A stretch of DNA of 64,000 bases from Rhodanobacter sp. A1T4 (GCF_014207185.1 NZ_JACHCP010000009.1:186001-250000), one strand, 5' to 3'. Numbered from the stretch's first letter, positions 17,990-27,698 are shown. A program made the numbers and translations. Notes: generated from the sequence alone by a model not told the origin.

Positions 17990-18931
17990 ATGGCCGCCAA
18001 CATTCAGCCGCGCGACGAGACTCTGCAGAAGCATCTTGAAGCCGCGATAGCCCAGGTCAACCATGTGTTGCTCGGCAAGCCAAGGCAGGTGAAGCTCGCC
18101 TTTACCTGCCTGATCGCCGGTGGACATCTCTTGCTGGAGGACGTGCCGGGCGTAGGCAAGACGACCCTCGCCCACGCACTGGCCGCAACCTTCGCGCTCG
18201 ACTTTCAGCGTGTGCAGTTCACCAGTGACCTGCTGCCTTCGGACATCATCGGCGTCAGCATTTACGAGCGCGAAACCGCCACGTTCCGCTTCCATCCCGG
18301 CCCGATCTTCACCGGCCTTCTGCTGGCCGACGAAATCAATCGCGCCAGCCCGAAAACGCAAAGTGCATTGCTGGAAGCGATGGCCGAAAATCAGGTGACG
18401 GTGGACGGCCAGACGCATGTGCTGGCACAGCCGTTCTTCGTCGTCGCCACGCAGAACCCGCTCGATCTCAACGGTACGTTTCCACTACCTGACTCGCAGC
18501 TCGATCGTTTCATGCTGCGGCTGTCGCTGGATTATCCCGATGCAAACGCCGAGCGCGCGCTGCTTACCGGCAGTGATCGCCGTGACCTGCTGGCACAGCT
18601 GACACCGCAGCTCGATGGAGCGGGACTACTCGCGCTGCACCAGCAGTCGCTGGTGATTACCGCCAGTACCGCCCTGCTCGATTACCTGCAAGCCCTGCTC
18701 ACCGCCAGCCGCCGGCACGCGGAAATTCGCGTAGGCCTGTCGCCACGTGCTGGCCTGGCCCTGCTTGGTGCTGCACGTGCATGGGCTTTGCTGAGCGGTC
18801 GTTCGCATGTGCTGCCAGAAGATATCCAGGCCCTGTTCGTCCCACTGGCTGCGCACCGCCTGCTGCCGGCACGCGGCGCCAATGGCGATCTACTGGCTCG
18901 CCAACTGCTGGCCGAGGTCGCGGTGGATTGA
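17990..18931 (+). CDS. MoxR-family AAA+ ATPase
   Basis: This is a 313-residue MoxR-type chaperone ATPase with Walker A EDVPGVGKTTL, Walker B LLADEINRASPKTQ, sensor ATQNPLD and the arginine region PDSQLDRFMLRL. MoxR proteins usually act with DUF58 proteins to assemble or activate partner complexes. The start is ATG at 17990 (MAANIQPRD) with an AGAAGA site; the open stretch upstream is not protein-like. Its stop overlaps the next gene (TGATG), giving an operon of three. Confidence 0.93.
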   Translation: MAANIQPRDETLQKHLEAAIAQVNHVLLGKPRQVKLAFTCLIAGGHLLLEDVPGVGKTTLAHALAATFALDFQRVQFTSDLLPSDIIGVSIYERETATFRFHPGPIFTGLLLADEINRASPKTQSALLEAMAENQVTVDGQTHVLAQPFFVVATQNPLDLNGTFPLPDSQLDRFMLRLSLDYPDANAERALLTGSDRRDLLAQLTPQLDGAGLLALHQQSLVITASTALLDYLQALLTASRRHAEIRVGLSPRAGLALLGAARAWALLSGRSHVLPEDIQALFVPLAAHRLLPARGANGDLLARQLLAEVAVD

Positions 18932-19884
18932 TGCGCGACTTGCTGCAGCGACTGCAAACCTGGGCCGAGCACCGCCTGCCCGCGCTCACCCGTTACCGTC
19001 GTTCGGAAACCCTGCCGATCGAACTGCATCGCCGGCGCATCTACATCGTACCGACGATGTTCGGCCTCGGCTTCTCGATCCTGCTGCTGGTGATGATGGT
19101 CGGCGCGCTCAACTATTCCAACAACGCCGCACTGCTGCTGACCTGCCTGCTCGGCGCCGCCAGCTCTACCAGCATGCTGGTTGGGTTTCGCACCCTCGAT
19201 GGCTTGCGCCTTAGTCACATTCGCGCAGGGCATGCCGTTGCGGGGCAGCCGATCGAACTGACGCTGGTTTTCGAAACCGTGCGGGCACGCAGTTCGATAC
19301 GCGTCGATCTCGATGACGCGTTCACTGCGTTCGCGATCGAAGCAGACGGGACAACAACGGTGAAGATGATTCTAGCCACCACCTATCGGGGATGGCAGCC
19401 GCTACCGCGCATCAGATTGTGGACCACCTGGCCGCTGGGCCTGTTCCGTGCGTGGAGCTGGCTGTATCCGGATCAGTCCGTGCTGGTGTGGCCACGGCCT
19501 GAATCGGCGGGTCCACCGCCGCGCGCGCCGGCCGACGATGCGCGCCACATGCGCCTGTATCGGGGTGATGAGCTGGCCGCGCTGCGTGATTATCGTGCTG
19601 GCGATCCGCAGCGTCACATCGCCTGGAAGGCCAGCGCCCATCACGACAATTTGCTGGTGAAGGATTTCGAGCAGCCGCAAAGCCATCCGCAGTGGCAGCT
19701 GGACTGGCGCCAGTTGCGTAGCATGGACAACGAGTCACGCATCGCACGACTGGCACGCTGGGTTGGCGAAGCGCAGGCGCAGCGGCGCAGCTATAGCCTG
19801 TGGTTGCCCAATAGCGAGATCGCCGCGAGCAGCGGTCCACTGCATTACGCGCACTGCATGAACATGTTGGCACAGCTGCCGTGA
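18931..19884 (+). CDS. DUF58 domain membrane protein
   Basis: The 317-residue protein has two membrane helices near residues 33-70 and the DUF58 signature LRDYRAGDPQRHIAWKASA near residue 215, followed by VKDFEQPQ. DUF58 proteins are nearly always encoded with MoxR ATPases and a transglutaminase-like protein; the common job is not firmly known. ATG at 18931 overlaps the moxR stop by one base. Confidence 0.9.
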   Translation: MRDLLQRLQTWAEHRLPALTRYRRSETLPIELHRRRIYIVPTMFGLGFSILLLVMMVGALNYSNNAALLLTCLLGAASSTSMLVGFRTLDGLRLSHIRAGHAVAGQPIELTLVFETVRARSSIRVDLDDAFTAFAIEADGTTTVKMILATTYRGWQPLPRIRLWTTWPLGLFRAWSWLYPDQSVLVWPRPESAGPPPRAPADDARHMRLYRGDELAALRDYRAGDPQRHIAWKASAHHDNLLVKDFEQPQSHPQWQLDWRQLRSMDNESRIARLARWVGEAQAQRRSYSLWLPNSEIAASSGPLHYAHCMNMLAQLP

Positions 19885-21863
19885 CATTCTGGGCACGCCG
19901 CAAAAAACCGGTAGAACCGGCCATCGACAACCGCGTATTCGACCTGCTCAGCATCACGGTGACGCTGGTTCTGCTGGTGCATGCGCCACATCTGCTCTGG
20001 TGGCTGAGCATCGCGCTGGCGTTGACGCTTGGCTGGCGCTGGTGGCAGCGGCGGCGGCACACAGGTCGCGTGCCGGCATGGCTGAAAATACCGCTGCTCG
20101 CCTTGTTGACGCTGGCCGTCGTCGTCAGCTACGGCAATATTTTTGGCCGTGAACCCGGCACAGCCCTGGCCGTTGGATTGCTGATACTGAAGCTGCTCGA
20201 GACTGAAACGGCTCGTGATGTGCGCGTCGGTGTCGGTTTTGCCTGCTTCGCCCTGATGAGCGCGCTGCTGATCGATCAAGGGCTGGTCGCTACGGTTGTT
20301 GTGGCACTTGGTCTGTTGCCGGCACTGGCAACCCTGCGCGCGCTGGAACCGGCGCAAGTGCCCATGAGCCTACCACGCACACTGCTACCCGGATTGGTAT
20401 TGCTTGCCGCCGCGATACCGATGGCACTGCTGGCGTTCCTGCTGGTGCCTCGTCTCAGCGAGCCATTGTGGGGAGCGCCCACGCCCGACGAGGCACGTAT
20501 CGGCCTCAGCGACAGCATGTCACCAGGCAACTTCACCGATCTGCTGATCGACGATAGCCCGGCGATGCGCGTCACGTTTGATGGTGCGCCACCGCCGCCA
20601 GACCAACGTTATTTCCGCGCCTATGTGATGTGGAATTACGATGGCCGTAGCTGGCGACGCGCGTTTGTCCGGCATGACGAGATGCAAGTGCCGGCACCGA
20701 TCGAAGCCGGCACCACGATCAACTACAGCGTCAGCCTGGTGCCTACGCACCAGCGCGTGTTGCCTGCGCTCGACGTGCCGTTGAGCGTGCCCGCCGAGGC
20801 GCGGATGCAGCCGGATCACGAAATACTGGCCGACAAGCCGGTGAACGATCCACTCAACTACACGCTGCGTTCGGCACTGGGCTATCGACTGCAGCCCGAC
20901 CTGGACGATCGCGCGCGGCGGCTTGGTCTGCAGCGGCCGATCGGTTTCAATCCACGTACGCTCACGTTGGCAACCCAGTGGCGGCAGCGCTTCGGCAACA
21001 ACGACGCGGCGATCGTGCAGGCTGCCCTGTCACTGTTTCACGATGGCGGCTTTCGCTACACCCTGGCGCCGGCACCGCTGGGTCGCGATGCGGTCGATGA
21101 TTTTCTGTTCTCGACTCATGAAGGTTTTTGCGAGCACTACTCGTCGGCTTTTACGCTGCTGATGCGTGACGCCGGCATCCCTGCGCGCGTAGTCACTGGC
21201 TATCAGGGCGGCTACTGGAACAAGTTCGGCAACTATCTGCTGGTGCGCAACTCCGACGCCCACGCGTGGAGCGAAGTGTGGTTGGCCGGGCGCGGCTGGA
21301 TACGCGTCGATCCTACCGGCGCCGTTCGTCCCGAGCGGGTATCGCTCGGCGCATCGGCCGCAGCCGGCGACCAGCTGTCCTGGTATCGCACCGACTGGCT
21401 GCAAGGCATGCGCAATCGCTGGGACATCGTCAACCGCTGGTGGGCTCAAGGCGTTATCGGGTTTGACTCGTTGCGTCAGCGCGGCCTGCTTACACCGTTT
21501 GGGGTGCGCGATATCGATACAGCAACGCTAGGCGTGTTACTCGCCATAGGGAGCGTGCTGTTTATTGCCATCGGGCTGGGCTGGGCGCTATTGCGAAAGC
21601 AGCCGCGCGATGGTCTGAGAACAGCACTGCGTGAGCTTGAAAGGAAGTTGGCGCGCGCGGGAATCGTGCGACGATCCAGTGAAGGCCCGCAGCATTATTT
21701 GAGCCGCGCCGCACGTGCCTTGCCGAACCAACGTGATGAACTTGCGACGCTGATGAAGAGTTACCTGGAACTGCGCTATGCAAATAACATGCCGGCACCT
21801 GAACCGCTACGCACATTTCAACGTGCAGCAAGGGAATTCCGAGTCACCAGCGTGGTCAAATAA
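19881..21863 (+). CDS. tgpA: TgpA-type transglutaminase-like membrane protein
   Basis: The 660-residue protein has an N-terminal block of about five to six membrane helices (DUF3488, residues 20-190), a periplasmic transglutaminase-like domain and a further helix near 555. The cysteine protease-like triad is C417 (GFCEHYSSAF), H461 (DAHAWSEVW) and D477 (VDPTGAV). In Pseudomonas aeruginosa the orthologue is essential. GTG at 19881 overlaps the DUF58 stop (GTGA), so the moxR-DUF58-tgpA set is translationally coupled. Confidence 0.93.
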   Translation: MTFWARRKKPVEPAIDNRVFDLLSITVTLVLLVHAPHLLWWLSIALALTLGWRWWQRRRHTGRVPAWLKIPLLALLTLAVVVSYGNIFGREPGTALAVGLLILKLLETETARDVRVGVGFACFALMSALLIDQGLVATVVVALGLLPALATLRALEPAQVPMSLPRTLLPGLVLLAAAIPMALLAFLLVPRLSEPLWGAPTPDEARIGLSDSMSPGNFTDLLIDDSPAMRVTFDGAPPPPDQRYFRAYVMWNYDGRSWRRAFVRHDEMQVPAPIEAGTTINYSVSLVPTHQRVLPALDVPLSVPAEARMQPDHEILADKPVNDPLNYTLRSALGYRLQPDLDDRARRLGLQRPIGFNPRTLTLATQWRQRFGNNDAAIVQAALSLFHDGGFRYTLAPAPLGRDAVDDFLFSTHEGFCEHYSSAFTLLMRDAGIPARVVTGYQGGYWNKFGNYLLVRNSDAHAWSEVWLAGRGWIRVDPTGAVRPERVSLGASAAAGDQLSWYRTDWLQGMRNRWDIVNRWWAQGVIGFDSLRQRGLLTPFGVRDIDTATLGVLLAIGSVLFIAIGLGWALLRKQPRDGLRTALRELERKLARAGIVRRSSEGPQHYLSRAARALPNQRDELATLMKSYLELRYANNMPAPEPLRTFQRAAREFRVTSVVK

Positions 21864-21909
21864 CAGCAATCCGACGGCATGCGCCGTCGTACCTTCCGGA
21901 GATGCCGCC

Positions 21910-22494
21910 ATGTCACTGTATCGCCCGCTCACCCTCGCTGCTGCCATCGCCTTGCTGGGTGGTTGCGTGACGGTACCGCAACCGCTTCAAGGCACCTACA
22001 CCAATGTCACCACCGCCAGCGCCCAGCAAGGCGGCGCCGGCGGCACCCATGTGCGTTGGGGCGGCGAGATCATCAAGACAGAACCCGGTCAGCAGGGGAC
22101 CTGCTTCTATGTACTTTCGCGGCCACTGGATAGCGAGGCGCGTCCGATTCGTGGCAGCGAAGGCGAAAACCAGGGGCGCTTTGTCGCCTGCCACACCGGT
22201 TTCTATGACCCGGAAGTCTTTACCCGCGGCCGCGAGCTGACCGTCACCGGTACGCTACACGGTACCGTGTCGCAGAAAGTTGGCGACTTTGACTATGCCT
22301 ACCCACGCGTCGAAGCAAATGTTGTCTATCTGTGGCCCAAGCGCGTGGCCAATTACGGTTATCCCGGCTACTACGACCCCTACTGGGGCGGCCCTTGGGG
22401 ACCGGGTTACTACGGCGGTTACTGGGGCGGCGGTTGGGGTGGCTATGGTTGGGGCGGGCCACGCGTGATCGTGGTGCAGCCAGTTCATCGCTAA
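21910..22494 (+). CDS. Slp-family outer membrane lipoprotein
   Basis: This is a lipoprotein of 194 residues: signal peptide with lipobox LLGGC (Cys19), then a Slp-like body (VRWGGEIIKTEP, RFVACHTGFYDPEVFTRGRELTVTGTL). Slp proteins are starvation- or stress-related outer membrane lipoproteins. The C-terminal 40 residues are almost only Gly, Tyr, Trp and Pro (for example PYWGGPWGPGYYGGYWGG), a low-complexity tail of unknown use. ATG at 21910 follows a GGA-rich site. A terminator follows. Confidence 0.87.
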   Translation: MSLYRPLTLAAAIALLGGCVTVPQPLQGTYTNVTTASAQQGGAGGTHVRWGGEIIKTEPGQQGTCFYVLSRPLDSEARPIRGSEGENQGRFVACHTGFYDPEVFTRGRELTVTGTLHGTVSQKVGDFDYAYPRVEANVVYLWPKRVANYGYPGYYDPYWGGPWGPGYYGGYWGGGWGGYGWGGPRVIVVQPVHR

Positions 22495-22508
22495 GCGCAT
22501 TGGCAGAC

Positions 22509-22538
22509 AAAAACGCCGGCACTATGCCGGCGTTTTTT
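22509..22538. terminator. Bidirectional terminator between the Slp and HIT genes
   Basis: AAAACGCCGGC, loop actat, GCCGGCGTTTTTT: a GC-rich stem with A-run before and T-run after, so it can stop transcription from both sides. It lies between two convergent genes. Confidence 0.85.
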
Positions 22539-22563
22539 ATGGCACTCATTTCAATCAGCCATA

Positions 22564-22908
22564 TCAGCCTGGCGGCCAATTGAGATGACGCCCGGCCAGC
22601 AAATGCACGTGCAGATGAAACACCGTCTGCCCGCCATCCTTGTTGCAGTTGATCACCGTGCGATAACCCTGCTCGGCAAAGCCTTCCTGCTTCGCATAGG
22701 CCGCCGCAGCGAGCAGCAACTTGCCCAGCAAATCGGACTCCGATGCGGGCACGTCGCTTAGCGTGGCGAACGGCTTTTTGGGAATAAACAGCACGTGCAC
22801 CGGCGCCTGCGGGTTCACGTCGCGGAAAGCCAGCAAGTCATCATCCTCGAAGACGATATCCGCGGGAATTTCGCGGCGAATGATTTTGCTGAAAATGGTG
22901 TCGCTCAT
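22564..22908 (-). CDS. HIT-family nucleotide-binding hydrolase
   Basis: This is a histidine triad protein of 114 residues, HinT-like, which hydrolyses adenosine phosphoramidates or related nucleotides. Key motifs are FSKIIRREIPADIV at the start and the triad HLHVHLL near the C-terminus, followed by GRHLNWPPG. ATG at 22908 has AAGGA 8 bases upstream; an in-frame start at 22932 would overlap recR. Confidence 0.94.
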   Translation of the reverse strand: MSDTIFSKIIRREIPADIVFEDDDLLAFRDVNPQAPVHVLFIPKKPFATLSDVPASESDLLGKLLLAAAAYAKQEGFAEQGYRTVINCNKDGGQTVFHLHVHLLAGRHLNWPPG

Positions 22909-22928
22909 GGCCAGGTTCCTTATGTGAA

Positions 22929-23522
22929 TCAATCCAGTAACTGTCGGCTGCCGAAGGCATGCGCCAGCGTGCCGCGGTCGACGTATTCCAGCTCACCACC
23001 GAGCGGCACGCCATGGGCCAATCGGGTAGGCCGTACGCCGCCGGCGCGGGCCAGTTGAGCGAGGTAATGTGCGGTTGCCTCGCCTTCGACGGTGGGATTA
23101 GTGGCGATGATCATCTCTTCGATCTCGCCTTCGCCGAGGCGCTGTGTAAGCTGAGGCAGACCCAGCTCTTCCGGCCCTAGACCATCCAGCGGCGAAAGCC
23201 GCCCCATCAACACGAAATATTGGCCGCGATAGCCAGTAGCCTGCTCGATCGCGGCCAGATCGGTCGGCGATTCCACGATGCAGAGCACCTGACGATCACG
23301 ACTAGTGCTGGCGCAGAGCGCACACAAAGGATCTTCACTGAAGTTGCGGCACTGCGTACAGCGGCCGATGCGCCGCATCGCCTGCTCCAACGTTGCCGCC
23401 AGCCTCAGCCCACGCTCGCGCTCGCGCTCGAGCAGATGGAAGGCCATCCGCTGCGCGCTTTTGTTGCCCACGCCCGGCAGGCAACGCAAGGCTTCGATCA
23501 GATCACTCAGCAGCTTGCTCAT
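22929..23522 (-). CDS. recR: Recombination protein RecR
   Basis: This 197-residue DNA-gap-binding protein of the RecFOR pathway loads RecA. It has the helix-hairpin-helix [17 protein letters not shown], a four-Cys zinc finger (C55 to C70 region, CTQC and CALC) and a Toprim domain ([13 protein letters not shown]). The order dnaX-ybaB-recR is conserved across many bacteria. Confidence 0.96.
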   Translation of the reverse strand: MSKLLSDLIEALRCLPGVGNKSAQRMAFHLLERERERGLRLAATLEQAMRRIGRCTQCRNFSEDPLCALCASTSRDRQVLCIVESPTDLAAIEQATGYRGQYFVLMGRLSPLDGLGPEELGLPQLTQRLGEGEIEEMIIATNPTVEGEATAHYLAQLARAGGVRPTRLAHGVPLGGELEYVDRGTLAHAFGSRQLLD

Positions 23523-23597
23523 GAATCCGCGCGGTCAAGGGGATAAGTTGGGGCTCGGACGACCGGAGCCCGGTAGAAAATCAACGTGCCGAAAAGA

Positions 23598-23921
23598 TCA
23601 AAACGGCATCTTGAAACCGGCCGGCAGATTCATGCCGGCGGTGACGCCGCCGAGCTTGTTCTTGCTTACTTCCGCTACTTTGTTCACCGCATCGTTGATC
23701 GCTGCAGCCACCAGATCCTCGGCCATCTCCGGATCATCGGCAAACGTCTGCCGATCGATCTGCACGCGGCGCACTTCATGCACCCCCGTCATCACGACGC
23801 TGACCAGGCCGCCACCGGCACTGCCGGTCACTTCGAGTTTGGCAATCTCGTCCTGCGCGCGTTTCATGTCTTCCTGCATGCGCTGCGCTTGTTGCATCAA
23901 TTGACCGATCTGTCCTTTCAT
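23598..23921 (-). CDS. ybaB: YbaB/EbfC family nucleoid-associated protein
   Basis: This 107-residue DNA-binding protein forms small dimers and often sits between dnaX and recR, as here. The N-terminal helix is Met/Gln-rich (GQLMQQAQRMQEDMKRAQDE), followed by the conserved LVAAAINDAVNKVAEVS and a Gly/Met tail. It lies 15 bases after dnaX. Confidence 0.95.
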   Translation of the reverse strand: MKGQIGQLMQQAQRMQEDMKRAQDEIAKLEVTGSAGGGLVSVVMTGVHEVRRVQIDRQTFADDPEMAEDLVAAAINDAVNKVAEVSKNKLGGVTAGMNLPAGFKMPF

Positions 23922-23936
23922 CGCATGACTCCGCTA

Positions 23937-25643
23937 CTAAAGATTTTGGTTAAAGGGTTTGATGGATTGGGGTACCACGCGCGCGCCGAATTCACGCTTG
24001 AGGGATTGCACTAGCGGATCGCCCTCGATCGACTCCTCGGCGGCGGACTGCGCCGTATCGCGCGCCTGCGCCGCACGGGCTGCCGGCGTTTCCGCGACGG
24101 CGCTTGACGTGATGCTGACAAAGCGCAAACGGATGCGTTCGCCAAGCGCCTGGCCAATGCGTTCTTCCATCTGGCTGACCATCGGCTCGACGGCAAGACT
24201 CATATGCGCCGGCTGCAGAGCGAGTACCAGTGTATTGCCGTCGCGTTCGCGTAGCAGTGCGTTCTGCGCCAACAGGCCGAATGGGCCACGCAAGTTTGCA
24301 CGTTCGATCAGGCTTTCCCAATGCGGCAGGCCTTTTTCGTCCAGAGCCAGAGCGGCGATAACCGGCGTCGGCGCCACAGCAACTGGCGCATCCACACGCG
24401 CCGCAGGCGCCTGCCTGGGCGGTACCACATCCATCGGCTGATGCATTGCCGCGGCAGCAGGAGCACGCTCAGGCGCAGCGGCATTGGTACGTGGCGCTGC
24501 CGCCGGTTGGCTGGTGCCAGCAGGTCGCTGGGCGGCACGTGCCGCCGGCGCGCCATCATCCGGCCGAAACGCCAACATGCGCAGCATCGCCATCTCGAAA
24601 CCGGTGCGGGCGTCCGGTGCAATGGCCAGATCGCGTCGACCCGAGGTAGCAATCTGGTAATACAGCTGCACGTCTTCCGGCGTCATACGCTCGGCCAGCG
24701 TTACCAGTGTACTGTCGTCGTCACTGCCCTCTTCGGGCTTGTAACCCGGGATCAGCTGGATCAACTGCAGCCTATGCAGCACGCTGGCCAGATCATCCAG
24801 CACGCCGCCGAAATCCGGTGAGTACGAGGCGATCTGTGTGCACTCGGCCAGTAGCCTTTCGCCATCTCCGGCTGCCAGGGCCTCGAGTACGCCAAGCACC
24901 TGACCGCGCGCCACGCTACCCAGCATGGTACGCACATCGTCGGCATGCAGTGAGCCGCCGCCGTAGGCAATCGCCTGATCGAGCAGCGACAGGCCGTCGC
25001 GCAGCGAGCCGTCGGCCGCGCGCGCCAGCTCGCCGATTGCGCTGTCTTCGTACGCAATATTCTCAGCACCGAGGATGTGCCGCATCTGGCCGGAAATCTG
25101 CTCCGGCAGCAGCCGCTTCAGATTGAACTTCAGGCAGCGCGACAGCACCGTCACCGGCAACTTCTGCGGGTCGGTGGTGGCGAGCAGAAACTTCACGTGC
25201 GGCGGCGGCTCTTCCAGCGTCTTCAGCAGCGCGTTGAACGCGTTGCGCGAGAGCATGTGCACCTCGTCGACCAGGTACACCTTGAAGCGTCCGCGTGACG
25301 GTGCGTACTGCGCGTTCTCGATCACTTCGCGCACGTCGTCGACACCGGTATTGCTGGCCGCATCGATTTCCAGCAGGTCGACAAAGCGACCCTCATCCAC
25401 CGAGGTGCAGACCGAACACTCACCACAGGGATCCGCCGACTGCCCGCGCTCGCAGTTCAGCGACTTGGCGAAAATTCGGGCGATGGTCGTCTTGCCGACG
25501 CCGCGCGTGCCAGTGAACAGATAGGCGTGGTGCATGCGCCCGGTGTCGAGCGCATTGGTGAGCGCGCGCACCACGTGCTCCTGCCCGACCAGCTCGGAAA
25601 ACTTGCGTGGCCGCCATTTGCGTGCGAGTACCTGATAGGACAT
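23937..25643 (-). CDS. dnaX: DNA polymerase III tau/gamma subunit
   Basis: This clamp-loader ATPase and replisome organiser has 568 residues. It shows Walker A GTRGVGKTT (45-53), zinc cysteines C64, C73, C76 and C79, DEVHMLS, the SRC motif and a Pro/Ala-rich linker (about 375-440) before the tau C-terminal domain. ATG at 25643 (MSYQVLARKWRPR) is the conserved start. I found no A AAA AAG-type in-frame slip site, so a separate gamma product by frameshifting is not supported. Confidence 0.96.
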   Translation of the reverse strand: MSYQVLARKWRPRKFSELVGQEHVVRALTNALDTGRMHHAYLFTGTRGVGKTTIARIFAKSLNCERGQSADPCGECSVCTSVDEGRFVDLLEIDAASNTGVDDVREVIENAQYAPSRGRFKVYLVDEVHMLSRNAFNALLKTLEEPPPHVKFLLATTDPQKLPVTVLSRCLKFNLKRLLPEQISGQMRHILGAENIAYEDSAIGELARAADGSLRDGLSLLDQAIAYGGGSLHADDVRTMLGSVARGQVLGVLEALAAGDGERLLAECTQIASYSPDFGGVLDDLASVLHRLQLIQLIPGYKPEEGSDDDSTLVTLAERMTPEDVQLYYQIATSGRRDLAIAPDARTGFEMAMLRMLAFRPDDGAPAARAAQRPAGTSQPAAAPRTNAAAPERAPAAAAMHQPMDVVPPRQAPAARVDAPVAVAPTPVIAALALDEKGLPHWESLIERANLRGPFGLLAQNALLRERDGNTLVLALQPAHMSLAVEPMVSQMEERIGQALGERIRLRFVSITSSAVAETPAARAAQARDTAQSAAEESIEGDPLVQSLKREFGARVVPQSIKPFNQNL

Positions 25644-25772
25644 GGCTACCAACATGAGGGCAAAGAACGATTGTGCCAAGTCGGCGATGGCAAGTCAGTA
25701 GACGGCGCCGCGCGATACCGGCCATTTTGCGCCAGGACTGTCGCAAGGGTTGCGAGGCAGCACCCAAAAGGC

Positions 25773-25882
25773 GGCGGCCCCGCCAGCCACACCCCGGCAC
25801 CCGAATCATTCGCTACCGTTGCTTCCTTCCGGACCTGGCGGAGTTTGCGAACTATCGTCGCGGGGGGACCGACGGGGCCACC
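25773..25882 (-). ncRNA. ffs: 4.5S RNA of the signal recognition particle
   Basis: The minus strand carries the signature core GGTCCGGAAGGAAGCA, flanked by arms that pair end to end (5' GGTGGCCCC with 3' GGGGCCGCC). The strand CCGGGGTGTGGCTGGC near the 3' side also matches the E. coli pattern. Length is about 110 bases. It binds Ffh to target membrane proteins. It lies 129 bases ahead of dnaX, reading the same way; ends are approximate. Confidence 0.93.
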
Positions 25883-25961
25883 ATAGACGTCAAGCTGTTT
25901 TGTCCAGCTTGCTTGTTTCAATGCGCCAAGCCGGTTGGCTGTCGCACTTATTGCTCAAATT

Positions 25962-26051
25962 TGGCGGAGAGAGCGGGATTCGAACCCGCGATACGTTTGA
26001 CCGTATACACACTTTCCAGGCGTGCTCCTTCAACCACTCGGACACCTCTCC
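25962..26051 (-). tRNA. tRNA-Ser (GGA)
   Basis: This 90-base class II tRNA has acceptor GGAGAGG pairing with CTCTCC, D-arm TGTCCGAGTGGTTGAAGGA, anticodon loop CTGGAAA (anticodon GGA), a long variable arm and T-arm GGGTTCGAATCCC. The 3' CCA is encoded. Confidence 0.96.
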
Positions 26052-26141
26052 ATGCAACCTCTTCCGTCAGGCAATCCGGCCCGACAAAGAAGCGGAAGGA
26101 TAGCGTCAGGGCGTTATACAGGCAAGCAAGCGTTGCTCAAC

Positions 26142-26900
26142 TCAACCCGCATCAGCCCTTGGAGTGGCTGGCCTGGCCACCAGCACACGCTCATCGGTAC
26201 CGATAATACGGAATCCGCGGGCCGCAAGCGCGGCGCCATCGGCGGCGCTGCCGTAGTGATACAGCAGACATTGCGCCCGCAGGGAATCGTCGTATTCGCG
26301 CTCGATATCGTCCACGCCAGTATGCGACGGGTTGCCCACCAGCCCGCAATCATGCGCAATCAGCTCCGGACCACCGGCATATCGGGCAAGAACCTCGGGG
26401 ATCGGCCGCGTGTCGCCGGTATAGACAAAACTGCCGTCCAGCGCGAGACCGTAGGATGTGCCCGGCGCGTGATGGCGCGTAGCAAAAACGTCGAACCACA
26501 GCCCATCCAGCCAGAATCCTCGCGTACAAGGCACCAACCGAAACGCCTCCCAGTAATTGACACCGCCTTCGGCCAGTGCACCGGGATAATCTGCGACGCG
26601 TGCCTGCAACCAGGGCAACAGCGTCGCGTGCAAAAAAACCTTCGTATGGCCGCGCAGGTGCTCGTCGAACCATAAGCGAAAGAACAGCCGCTCCAGTCCC
26701 GCCACATGATCCATATGCGTATGCGTAATGAATAGCGCACGGGGCGGTGCACCGTAAGCGGCCTGATAGCGATCGAGCGTATCGGGGCCGCAGTCGATTA
26801 ACAGCAGCGGCTCACCATCGCGTTCGAACACAGCGGCAGACGAACCCAATTCGACTGCGTGCGCTGCGCCCACGCCAAGAAAATGCAGATGCCAGTTCAT
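26142..26900 (-). CDS. Metallo-beta-lactamase fold hydrolase
   Basis: This is a 252-residue MBL-fold protein with the metal motif HTHMDH (H60, H62, D64, H65), a later HAP and the Asp in VYTGDTR, resembling RNase Z/phosphodiesterase-like members. The substrate is not known. ATG at 26900 overlaps the end of kdkA by 4 bases, so the two are co-translated, which hints at an envelope-related role without proving it. Confidence 0.87.
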   Translation of the reverse strand: MNWHLHFLGVGAAHAVELGSSAAVFERDGEPLLLIDCGPDTLDRYQAAYGAPPRALFITHTHMDHVAGLERLFFRLWFDEHLRGHTKVFLHATLLPWLQARVADYPGALAEGGVNYWEAFRLVPCTRGFWLDGLWFDVFATRHHAPGTSYGLALDGSFVYTGDTRPIPEVLARYAGGPELIAHDCGLVGNPSHTGVDDIEREYDDSLRAQCLLYHYGSAADGAALAARGFRIIGTDERVLVARPATPRADAG

Positions 26901-27625
26901 GCGTCGAATGTACGCTGATAAGCATGAAGAAGGGGCTGCCAGACGGCTTGCTCGAATGCCGCATCACCGTACGCTGCCGCGCCGAGTTTCACCAGCGAAC
27001 GACGCAGCCTCTGCAGGTTGGAAAGCCGCCACGCCTCTGCCGGCTGGCGCAACTCGCACCGGTCAAAGTCGATCACATAAAGTTGCCCTGGAGTCACCAG
27101 GATATTGTGTGCATTCAAGTCTGCATGCCAGATGCCAGCATGGTGGAATCGTGCGACCAGCATGCCTACGTCTTCGGCGAGCTTGGCATCGAATTGTCCG
27201 GCGGCCAGACGCTCGGCGAGCGTCGACGCATCGGGAATGCACCGAGTAATCAGGTCAGCGGTGTAGTAGACGCCATGCCGGCAATACCGCGCGGCAACGA
27301 CCTGCGGACCCGGTAGCCCAAGGCGGGCGATTTCACCGAGCAGCCGAAACTCCGCAAAAGCGCGCGTTCGATCGGCACCGGTCCAGAGATAACGATCACC
27401 CATCAACGTCGCCACCATGCCGCCGCGGCGATAATGCCGCAGCACGCATTCGCCGGCAGGCGTGCTGATCACTGCTACACCGCCGCGACCGCCACTTTGC
27501 ACACGCAAGGCGTCGCGCGAACGCCAGTAATCGAATGAGAACCAGTCATTGGCGACATCTGACGACGCATCCGCATCGAACAGGATCACATCGGTTGTAT
27601 CTTTGTGCGTTCGTTCCTGCATCAT
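26897..27625 (-). CDS. kdkA: 3-deoxy-D-manno-octulosonic acid (Kdo) kinase
   Basis: This lipopolysaccharide core kinase phosphorylates the Kdo residue on lipid A. The 242-residue protein has a eukaryotic-like kinase fold with HRD-like HADLNAHNILV and the DFG-like VIDFDRCE, plus LRHYRRGGMVATLM. KdkA is known from Haemophilus and xanthomonads, where a single phosphorylated Kdo is used. The divergent gene at 27699 is a heptosyltransferase-type enzyme, which fits the same pathway. Confidence 0.92.
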   Translation of the reverse strand: MMQERTHKDTTDVILFDADASSDVANDWFSFDYWRSRDALRVQSGGRGGVAVISTPAGECVLRHYRRGGMVATLMGDRYLWTGADRTRAFAEFRLLGEIARLGLPGPQVVAARYCRHGVYYTADLITRCIPDASTLAERLAAGQFDAKLAEDVGMLVARFHHAGIWHADLNAHNILVTPGQLYVIDFDRCELRQPAEAWRLSNLQRLRRSLVKLGAAAYGDAAFEQAVWQPLLHAYQRTFDA

Positions 27626-27698
27626 CCTGCCTGGAGGCGCCTGATCTCGGCGCCCTTCACGTTCGCCGATTCAACACGACGATTCTAGCCCAAGCCTC

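Noticed and set aside
24320..24345. A short A-run in dnaX (minus strand, GACGAAAAAGGC) as a programmed frameshift site
   Set aside because: The codons are GAA AAA GGC, so the run is not in the frame needed for a -1 slip, and it lies in the C-terminal tau part rather than after domain III.
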